Source of the DNA: Saccharothrix saharensis
GTDB lineage: Bacteria > Actinomycetota > Actinomycetes > Mycobacteriales > Pseudonocardiaceae
NCBI RefSeq assembly: GCF_006716745.1
Contig: NZ_VFPP01000001.1
Span: forward strand, 1,860,001-1,924,000
Direction: 5' to 3'
Length of the DNA: 64,000 nt
A program made the translations under genes and the position numbers. Shown here piece by piece: positions 57,708-64,000 of this stretch. The notes beneath the pieces were generated by a model. It was not told where the DNA came from. It did no database searches and worked only from the letters and a program-made list of their open reading frames with translations. Within the stretch, counting starts at the first letter, position 1. Each line of letters opens with the position of its first letter.

Positions 57708-58274
57708 CTAGTCGCGAACGGTCTTGTAGCGCAGGAGAACCGCACCCGAGCGGAACGTGCGGTTCTCCACCAGCTCCAGCTTCGACCACGAGTCCAGCGA
57801 CGGGAAGAACGGCGTGCCGCCACCGATCAGGACCGGCGTGACGAGCACGTGGAACTCGTCCACGAGCCCGGCCCGGATCAGGGGCGCGGCGAGCGCGGCA
57901 CCGCCGACCTCCATCATGCCGTCGGTCTCGGCCTTGAGCCTCTTGGCGGCCTCGACCACGTCACCCCGTTCCAGCCTGGAGTTCCACGCCACCGACTCCA
58001 GCGTCCGGGAGAAGACCACCTTCGGCATCGCGAGCCACAACCGGGCGTACTCGGCCTCCACCGGCGACACGTCGGGCGCCTGACCGGCGGTCGGCCAGTG
58101 CGCCGACATCAGCTCGTACAGCTTGCGCCCGTACAGCGACAGCGCGACCTGCCCGGTGCGGTCGTTCCAGTACTGGTGCAGCTCCTCGTCCGGCGTGCTC
58201 CAGTCGAGGTCACCGTTGGTGTCGGCGGTGTAGCCGTCCAGCGAGATGTTCATGCCGTAGGTCAGCGTTCCCAT
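57708..58274 (-). CDS. Dihydrofolate reductase-like (RibD C-terminal domain) protein
   Basis: 188 residues of the RibD_C/DHFR-like family: MGTLTYGMNISLDGYTADTNGDLDW at the start, LYGRKLYELMSAHWP, VVFSRTLESVAWNSRL, GMMEVGGAALAAPLIRAGLVDEFHVLVTPVLIGGGTPFF. These single-domain proteins bind NADPH and reduce unknown pterin- or flavin-like substrates. They are common in actinobacteria. ATG 58274 gives the family N-terminus. Divergent from the NB-ARC/TPR gene. Confidence 0.92.
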   Translation of the reverse strand: MGTLTYGMNISLDGYTADTNGDLDWSTPDEELHQYWNDRTGQVALSLYGRKLYELMSAHWPTAGQAPDVSPVEAEYARLWLAMPKVVFSRTLESVAWNSRLERGDVVEAAKRLKAETDGMMEVGGAALAAPLIRAGLVDEFHVLVTPVLIGGGTPFFPSLDSWSKLELVENRTFRSGAVLLRYKTVRD

Positions 58275-58435
58275 GGCGCCACAGACTGCCGGAACCCGAG
58301 CCCGCCTTCCCGCCGCCACGCCGGCACCCCTTCGATCACTTGTGCGAATGACGCCTCGGATCTCAGGCAGAACACGCGGTCGGTGGCGGGAGCGAATGTC
58401 CACCCCCTTCCCGGGCGGTGCTCACGGCCTCGAAG

Positions 58436-60544
58436 ATGGGTTGGGTGCAGGGGGCGGATGTGGGGAACTCGTTTTCGGGCGATGCCGGTGTGGTGGTCCA
58501 GGCCGGTGTCGTGCACGGTGGTGTGCACGTCCGCCCGTCGCGGGGGTCGGGCCTGCCGGTACCCCGGCAGCTCCCGTTCGACGTCCCCGATTTCACCGGT
58601 CGCGTCGAGGAGCTGCGGCGGCTGGACGGGTCCGTCACCGGGGACGGGACGGTGGCGATCACGCTGGTCTCGGGCGCGCCCGGGGTCGGGAAGACGGCGG
58701 TGGCCGTCCGCTGGGCCTACCGGGTGAGCGACCGGTTCCCCGACGGCCAGCTGTACGTGAACCTGCGCGGCTTCGGCACGACCGATCCGATGACCGCGCA
58801 CGAGGCGCTCGACGCGTTCGTCCGGGCCTTCGACGTCGCGCCCGAACGGATCCCCACGCGGGTGGACGAGCTGGCCGCGCTGTACCGGTCCCTGCTGGCG
58901 ACCCGCCGGGTGTTGGTCGTGCTCGACAACGCGGTCGACGTCGACCAGGTCGGCCCCCTGCTGCCCGGCTCCGCCACCTGCGCGGTCGTCATCACGAGCC
59001 GCAACCGCCTGGCCGGGCTGGTCGCGGGCACGGGTGCGCGGCGGGTGGTCCTGGAGGGGTTGTCCCCGGTCGACTCGGTGGCGCTGCTGACGGCCGCCGT
59101 GGGCGTCGACCGGCTGGACGCCGAGCCGGAGGCGGCCGGCGAGTTGGCACGGCTGTGCGCGGGTTTGCCGCTGGCGCTGAGGATCGCCGGGGAACGGGTG
59201 GCGGGCAGCCGGCACCACACCCTCACCGACCTGGTCGACCAGCTCGCCGCCGAGCAGGACCGGCTGGACCTGCTCGCGGGTGTCGACGACCAGGTCGACG
59301 TCGTCCGGGCGGCCTTCTCCTGGTCCTACCGGAAGCTGCCCGCGCTCGCGGCGGGCGTGTTCCGCAGGGTGGGCTGGCACGCCGGTCCGGAGTTCGGGGT
59401 CGCGGCCGCCGCCGCGCTGGCCGATCTGCCCGAACCGGAGGCCCGACGGGTGCTGGGCACACTGGTGGGTGCCAACCTGCTCACGGAAGTCGGGCGCGAA
59501 CGCTACCGGTTCCACGACCTGGTGCGCCTGTACGCGGTGGAACGCGCCGAGTCGGAGGAGGCGGCGTCCGACCGGATCGCCGCGGTGCGGCGCCTGCTGG
59601 AGTGGTACTTGCGGATGGCCGACGCCGCTGACCACCGGCTGACCCGCCGCTCCTACTGCGTGGCGCTGGACCACGCCGATGCCGACGACTTTTTCTCCGA
59701 CCAGCGGCAGGCGGTGCGGTGGTGCGAGTTCGAACGCGCCAACCTGATGGCCGCCATCCGGCAGGCCGCCGACAGCGGTGAGCACTCGATCGCGTGGCGG
59801 CTGCCGATCGCGTTGTGGGGCTTCTTCTTCCTGAACAAGCACATGGAGGACTGGACCAGTGCCCTGACCATCGGACTGGCGTCGGCCAGGAGGACCGGCG
59901 ACCGCCGCGGAGAGGCATGGAGCCTGCACTCGCTCAGAGAGACCCGGTTCAGCATGCACCAGACGTCGGACGTCTCCGAGTACCCGCGGGAGGCGCTCGC
60001 CATCTTCCTCGACATCGGCGACCACTGGGGCATCCGGGAAGCGCTGAGCAACCTGGGGTACGCGCACCGCCTGCGGGGAGAACTCGACCAGGCGCTGGTC
60101 CACCTGGACGAAGCCCTGTCCCTGTGGCGGCAGACCGAAGACCTGTGGGGCCGGGCGTGGACGCTCCACAGCCTCGGCGAGACCTACCTCGACCTGCACC
60201 GGTGGGACGACGCGGCACGAGCCCTGGGTGAGGCCCTCGACCTGTTCACCCGCATCGGGCACAGGCAGGCCGAGGGCTTCGCCCTGAGCAACCTCGGCTA
60301 CCTCCTCCTCGGCACCGAGCGGTTCGCCTCGGCCATCGACCAGTTCCGGCGGGCCATGGCCGTCCACGACGAAGTCGGAGACCACTGGAGCGCGTCCCGC
60401 AGCTTGACCGGCCTCGGCACGGCCCTGCACGCCACCGGCGCCATCGCGGACGCCCGGAGCTGTTGGCGCGAGGCCCTCGCCATCTCCGAGGACCTGCACG
60501 ACTGGCCGACCGCGCAACGGGTCCGCGCACTGCTCGCCCAGTGA
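58436..60544 (+). CDS. NB-ARC/TPR STAND protein with N-terminal VVVQAG motif
   Basis: 702 residues. The N-terminus NSFSGDAGVVVQAGVVHGGVHV (residues 11-32) matches the motif of the NACHT protein at 5434. After RQLPFDVPDFTGRVEELRRL come NB-ARC motifs: Walker A GAPGVGKT (80-87), Walker B RRVLVVLDNAVDVDQV, CAVVITSRNRL, and GLPLALRIAGERV. YRFHDLVRLYAVE marks the winged helix. TPRs run from about 440 (WSLHSLRETRFSMHQ, ALSNLGYAHRLRGELDQALVHLDEAL) to the end. This is an AfsR-like regulator without the SARP DNA-binding domain. ATG 58436 is used; GTG 58418 is an in-frame alternative. Likely a ligand-triggered oligomeric switch whose output depends on a partner. Confidence 0.9.
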   Translation: MGWVQGADVGNSFSGDAGVVVQAGVVHGGVHVRPSRGSGLPVPRQLPFDVPDFTGRVEELRRLDGSVTGDGTVAITLVSGAPGVGKTAVAVRWAYRVSDRFPDGQLYVNLRGFGTTDPMTAHEALDAFVRAFDVAPERIPTRVDELAALYRSLLATRRVLVVLDNAVDVDQVGPLLPGSATCAVVITSRNRLAGLVAGTGARRVVLEGLSPVDSVALLTAAVGVDRLDAEPEAAGELARLCAGLPLALRIAGERVAGSRHHTLTDLVDQLAAEQDRLDLLAGVDDQVDVVRAAFSWSYRKLPALAAGVFRRVGWHAGPEFGVAAAAALADLPEPEARRVLGTLVGANLLTEVGRERYRFHDLVRLYAVERAESEEAASDRIAAVRRLLEWYLRMADAADHRLTRRSYCVALDHADADDFFSDQRQAVRWCEFERANLMAAIRQAADSGEHSIAWRLPIALWGFFFLNKHMEDWTSALTIGLASARRTGDRRGEAWSLHSLRETRFSMHQTSDVSEYPREALAIFLDIGDHWGIREALSNLGYAHRLRGELDQALVHLDEALSLWRQTEDLWGRAWTLHSLGETYLDLHRWDDAARALGEALDLFTRIGHRQAEGFALSNLGYLLLGTERFASAIDQFRRAMAVHDEVGDHWSASRSLTGLGTALHATGAIADARSCWREALAISEDLHDWPTAQRVRALLAQ

Positions 60545-60702
60545 GCCCGCTTTCGAGCACCCCGTGGAAGCGGTAGCGGAACGAGGGTGTGTTGCGGGGC
60601 CGTGCGTCGGTGGATGGCCCCGGTGACGCGGCTTGTCGGTCGATTGACTGTTCGGCCACGCCCACGACACTGGAACCGGAGTGCCGACCACGAGGGGGAG
60701 CT

Positions 60703-61221
60703 ATGCGGTCGTTGCGGACGTTGTTCCTGTTGGCGTTGGGCGCCTTGCTGGCGCTGCCTCTGCTGACGGTCGCCAGCGGCACGGCGTCCGCGGGCACCGG
60801 TACAGCACGCACGACCGTGTACCGGGGCTTGACCTACTGCGTGCAGGCGTCCGCCGCGATCGACACCTTCACCGGTGGTTTCTCCGGCAACCTGGGCTAC
60901 GCCAACGCCTACCTGCTCGCCCGCGACCTCAACGGCGGGTGCAACTGGAGCGCGACCGGCGACGGGCGCGCCAGGGTGGACGTGCAGGTGTGGAACGGTT
61001 CCGCTTGGCAGTTCTGCCGAGGCTCGGACTGGGCCTACGGGCCGTTCGGCTGGTCCAGTGGCGAGTTCGGCGGACCGTACGGCCCGGGCCGGATCCTGGA
61101 CTACGGCGGTTCGGCCTCGTGCGGCGCGGGCTACTACCGTTCCGTGGCCACCGCCGAGTACAACACCGGCCAGGGCTGGGTGGGCGGCAGCATCGCGTCG
61201 CCGTACCTGTGGGTCGCCTGA
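60703..61221 (+). CDS. Small secreted protein of unknown function
   Basis: 172 residues with a Sec signal peptide: MRSLRTLFLLALGALLALPL then LTVASGTASAG, cleavage expected after ASA near residue 30. The mature part is rich in Gly, Tyr, Trp and Asn, with four cysteines (TYCVQA, GGCNW, QFCRG, ASCGAG), and repeats such as SSGEFGGPYGPGRI and NTGQGWVGGS. It looks like a stable exported beta-rich domain. The ATG follows GAGGGGGAG. No family recognised. It stands alone between the NB-ARC/TPR gene and the convergent HEAT-repeat gene. Confidence 0.85.
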   Translation: MRSLRTLFLLALGALLALPLLTVASGTASAGTGTARTTVYRGLTYCVQASAAIDTFTGGFSGNLGYANAYLLARDLNGGCNWSATGDGRARVDVQVWNGSAWQFCRGSDWAYGPFGWSSGEFGGPYGPGRILDYGGSASCGAGYYRSVATAEYNTGQGWVGGSIASPYLWVA

Positions 61222-61239
61222 CCCCTGTTCGAGCCGGTC

Positions 61240-64000
61240 TCAGGAGACCTCATCGGCCTCGCCTGACGCACCCCCGGTGCCGCTCGTCACCCGCACCAGC
61301 CACTCGAGCCACTCCCGGTCACCGGGTGGTAGGTAGGACGCTGCTCGCGTCGCGTCGGCGAGCGCTGCGGGTTCGAGCAGACCGGCGCCAGCGCGGATCG
61401 CGGCGATCCGGAACATCAAGCGGGAGAAGGAGTCGTCCGGCTCGTCGTGGAGCGCTTGGACGAGCTCGGCCGAGAACCGAGGGGAAGGGTCGGTGACGCT
61501 GCGCAAGCAGCACAAGAGGAAGCGGAGGTACGGGTCGGGATCGGTGATGGCGCTGTCGATCCAGGCCGGGTCGTTCCTCTGGGCCAAGCCCTGGAACGCG
61601 AGCCGTCGAACGGCGGGGCACACGTCGTGCACGGCCGAGAGCAGCAGAGACCTGGTCTCCGGTGTGGCACCCGTGTTGCCGAGGACGGTGGTCAGTGATA
61701 CCGCCCGGACGGGTTCGTTGCTGCTCAAGCGTTCGCGAGCCATGTGGTGCAACCACTCGAACGACGAACACACGGCCCAGCCGAGAACGTCTCGTGTCCG
61801 GTCGTCGACGGGCCAGCAGGCGAGGAGCAGCTGGATGGCCTCGTTGTGCACGTGGAGTTCCCGGTCGCGCGCGGCTTCGAGCAGAAGCTCCTGCGTCTCT
61901 GGTGTGCGCCACAGCGCGAGCAGGGCGAGTGCGCCGTGCCGCTCCCACAGACCCGGCCCGAGCACTGCCCTGCGGAGCACCGCAACCCTGGCGCGCGAGT
62001 CAGTGGCCACTTCCACCAGTCGCCGCGTCACCACCTCGCGCACGTGCTCGTTCTCGTCCATTGCCGACCGGGAGAACGCCAGTTCGGTCGCCGGCCACTC
62101 CGGCCATCGTCGTGCCAGGACTCGGAGAGCCTCATAGCGCACCTGCCAATCGGCGGATGCCGTCGAATCCAGTACCACCTGCCTGGAGGTCGACACGTCG
62201 GGAAAACGCAGGTCGCAGTCGCGTACTCGTGCCATGGCGGTGGACCGCGGATTCGCAGTCGTCGCTGCGGCCGAGAGCACCTCCGGCCGCAGGCGCATCC
62301 GGGCGTGGCGGGCGAATTCTCGCACAGACCAGACGACGTCGGTCTCCGCCTCCTCGACGGCTTTGATCGTCGATGCATGCCGCGGCCACCCGACCAGCAA
62401 GGCGTCCAACGCGGCTTGCCGGTTCTTCCAACTGAGGTCGTGACACGCGGAGCTGAGGGTTCGCACCGTCTTCGGGTCGTCAGGATGGTATGCGGAAACG
62501 ATCCGGATCGCCGATGACCGTACCGCCTGAAAGCCATCACCGAGCATACGCGTCACGGTGTCGAACGATGACGCGGCCACCGGCCGCGATTCGACGAGAA
62601 GGTTGAGGGCAGTGTACCGAACAGAGTAGTGGAAGTCTGCCAAGGCGATCCGGATCGCCTCGTCCGATTCAGCCGAACCAGGACACCGCGCCGCACGTAC
62701 TTCGAGTCCGACTGCGCGGGCACGGAAGTTCGGGTGGTGCCCGGCGTTCCGCAGGACGGACTTCACCCGATGTTCGTCCGCGATCGAGGTCAAGGCGAAC
62801 TGGACCGTCGACCGGACGCTGTCGCTGGTGTCGCGGATGCCGATGCGGAACAGGTCCTCGTCGTCATCGGTGATCGACCGGAGCCGGGCCAGCCGGTCCG
62901 CGCCCAACTGACGGGCGACAACGTCGGGATGGCGGAGGTCCGCGGCCCGGCAGGTCTCCTCGAAGGCGTTGCCGTCCGCCGCCCCGCGCTGCAGTTCCCA
63001 CGCTGCCACGGCGACCGCCGGTTCGTGGTCATGGCGGCCGATCGCCAGCAGGTCCCGGACTCGGCTGTCATGCGGTCGGCTGGTGGCGAGGTCGCGCAGG
63101 ACCCGCACACGCCGACTGGGCGCGGGATCCCGCGCGCAGTCCATCAACGAGGTGAACGTCGACTCCTCGTCCGGATAGGCACCTCGCAGTGCGGCGCCGG
63201 CGGCCTGGCGAACATTCTGCTCCGGGTGGCGCAGGGCCGCTTGGAGTCTCGAACGGGTCTCCGGCTCGTCGTGCCACCGCAGGCAGAGCGTGTCGGTAGC
63301 CAGCCTCCGCACCGTCCACTCGGTGTCGGTCATGGCCGCGGTGACCGCGCGGCGGACCGCCGGTGCATCCGGCTCGGTCAGGATCAGCGACTCGAGCGCC
63401 AGCCGGCGAATCTCACCCAACGGATCGGTGAGTCCGCGCCCGCGCGCGTTGCTCGTCTCGTCGTGGTCGGGCCAAGCCGCGAGGAGCACGGCCAGGCCGC
63501 ACCAGCGAACGTCCGGGTCCTCATCCCGGGAGAACCGGACGACCAGGCTCAACGCATCCGGGACCGCATCGCGGCGGGCGCCGACTACTTCGGCGGCCGC
63601 GAGGCGGACGTCCGGATCGGGATCGTCCGCCGCGGCCCGGACCGCGGCTGCGGCGCCTTCGCCGAACTCGGATCGGGCCGCGGCGTACAGATCGGCCCGG
63701 CGGATCGCCGAGGTCCGGCCGGCCGGGGTGGACGCGTCAAGCGCCTCCGGGTCGACAGCACGGGCAAGCGTTCCCGCCCAGCTCCGCAATCGGGTGTCGG
63801 GATCGTAGATGGCGGCGTCGATGACGGCGGTGAGCTCTTCGGTGCCCGACGCCAGGCTCGCCGACATCGTCGTCGCGGCGTAGCGCACCAGGTCGATGGG
63901 GTCACGCCGGCCCCCGTGCAGGGCGCGGACCGTCTCGGGCTCGTCGGGCCAGCGTGAAGCCAGTGATTCCAGGGCCGAGCGGCGCAGCTTCCAGAAGCGG
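61240..64000 (-). CDS. HEAT-repeat protein (5' end outside window)
   Basis: At least 919 residues of helical repeats. The frame runs to the right edge without a start being required: RFWKLRRSALESLASRWPDEPETV is already a repeat. Repeats of about 35-40 residues have the pattern R-x-x-AL-x-x-L-x-x-RWP-D (VRYEALRVLARRWPEWPATE, NRQAALDALLVGWPRHASTI, VHNEAIQLLLACWPVDDRT). This consensus is typical of the C-terminal sensor part of actinobacterial NACHT-HEAT proteins. An NTPase domain may therefore lie beyond the window. The C-terminus ends LVRVTSGTGGASGEADEVS. An internal GTG at 63888 is not a convincing start because the repeats continue upstream. Confidence 0.85.
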   Translation of the reverse strand, partial: RFWKLRRSALESLASRWPDEPETVRALHGGRRDPIDLVRYAATTMSASLASGTEELTAVIDAAIYDPDTRLRSWAGTLARAVDPEALDASTPAGRTSAIRRADLYAAARSEFGEGAAAAVRAAADDPDPDVRLAAAEVVGARRDAVPDALSLVVRFSRDEDPDVRWCGLAVLLAAWPDHDETSNARGRGLTDPLGEIRRLALESLILTEPDAPAVRRAVTAAMTDTEWTVRRLATDTLCLRWHDEPETRSRLQAALRHPEQNVRQAAGAALRGAYPDEESTFTSLMDCARDPAPSRRVRVLRDLATSRPHDSRVRDLLAIGRHDHEPAVAVAAWELQRGAADGNAFEETCRAADLRHPDVVARQLGADRLARLRSITDDDEDLFRIGIRDTSDSVRSTVQFALTSIADEHRVKSVLRNAGHHPNFRARAVGLEVRAARCPGSAESDEAIRIALADFHYSVRYTALNLLVESRPVAASSFDTVTRMLGDGFQAVRSSAIRIVSAYHPDDPKTVRTLSSACHDLSWKNRQAALDALLVGWPRHASTIKAVEEAETDVVWSVREFARHARMRLRPEVLSAAATTANPRSTAMARVRDCDLRFPDVSTSRQVVLDSTASADWQVRYEALRVLARRWPEWPATELAFSRSAMDENEHVREVVTRRLVEVATDSRARVAVLRRAVLGPGLWERHGALALLALWRTPETQELLLEAARDRELHVHNEAIQLLLACWPVDDRTRDVLGWAVCSSFEWLHHMARERLSSNEPVRAVSLTTVLGNTGATPETRSLLLSAVHDVCPAVRRLAFQGLAQRNDPAWIDSAITDPDPYLRFLLCCLRSVTDPSPRFSAELVQALHDEPDDSFSRLMFRIAAIRAGAGLLEPAALADATRAASYLPPGDREWLEWLVRVTSGTGGASGEADEVS

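Overview
The window is about 70% GC or more, with strong G/C preference at third codon positions, many GTG starts and short gene overlaps. Gene content (lutABC-type lactate genes, a vWA/NB-ARC/TPR protein of the FxSxx-COOH type, many STAND NTPases, animal-type haem peroxidase) points to a multicellular actinomycete. A Pseudonocardiales member such as a Saccharothrix/Lentzea-like organism is my guess from gene style alone.

Layout. 0-5.4 kb: end of an SDR, a decayed phosphotransferase-like pseudogene, an EthA-like flavin monooxygenase, a second SDR, and a transglutaminase-like protein with a methyltransferase. 5.4-14.5 kb: a NACHT NTPase, a haem peroxidase, rhamnulokinase, and a two-gene unit in which a membrane-anchored STAND ATPase and a 128-residue protein carry the same glycine/valine motif. 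14.6-18.3 kb: a GntR regulator divergent from a lactate oxidation operon (lldEFG/lutABC), with a perfect operator between them. 18.4-22 kb: metH behind a putative S-adenosylhomocysteine riboswitch. 22-29.5 kb: small or broken genes, aldo/keto reductase with a TetR regulator, an RND-type exporter and two small membrane proteins. 29.9-44.8 kb: a NACHT-LRR protein, a TetR/SDR divergent pair with a 19-bp inverted repeat, a membrane hydrolase, a transmembrane receptor with an extracellular type-1 periplasmic-binding domain, a secreted lectin-like protein, Xaa-Pro aminopeptidase, a phosphotransferase and a CorC/CNNM protein.

The most interesting part is 44.9-54.3 kb. Facing inwards are (plus strand) an EAD2-fused nucleotide-cyclase-like protein, a 53-residue FxSxx-like peptide without the FxSxx tail, and an HExxH peptide-hydroxylase-like protein; and (minus strand) an EAD2-VMAP-C protein, a 1294-residue vWA-like/NB-ARC/TPR protein (FxsT type) and a small membrane-tailed protein. 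I read this as one candidate conflict/signalling system combining a ribosomal peptide, a sensor NTPase and a cyclase effector. No FxsB-type radical SAM enzyme lies in the window.

54.4-64 kb: a 14-TM MFS exporter, a frameshifted alcohol dehydrogenase, a RibD/DHFR-like reductase, an NB-ARC/TPR protein whose N-terminus repeats the motif of the NACHT protein 53 kb away, a small secreted protein, and a long HEAT-repeat protein running off the right edge. Five STAND-type NTPases plus a HEAT protein in 64 kb is a high density, typical of accessory immunity and signalling regions of filamentous actinobacteria.
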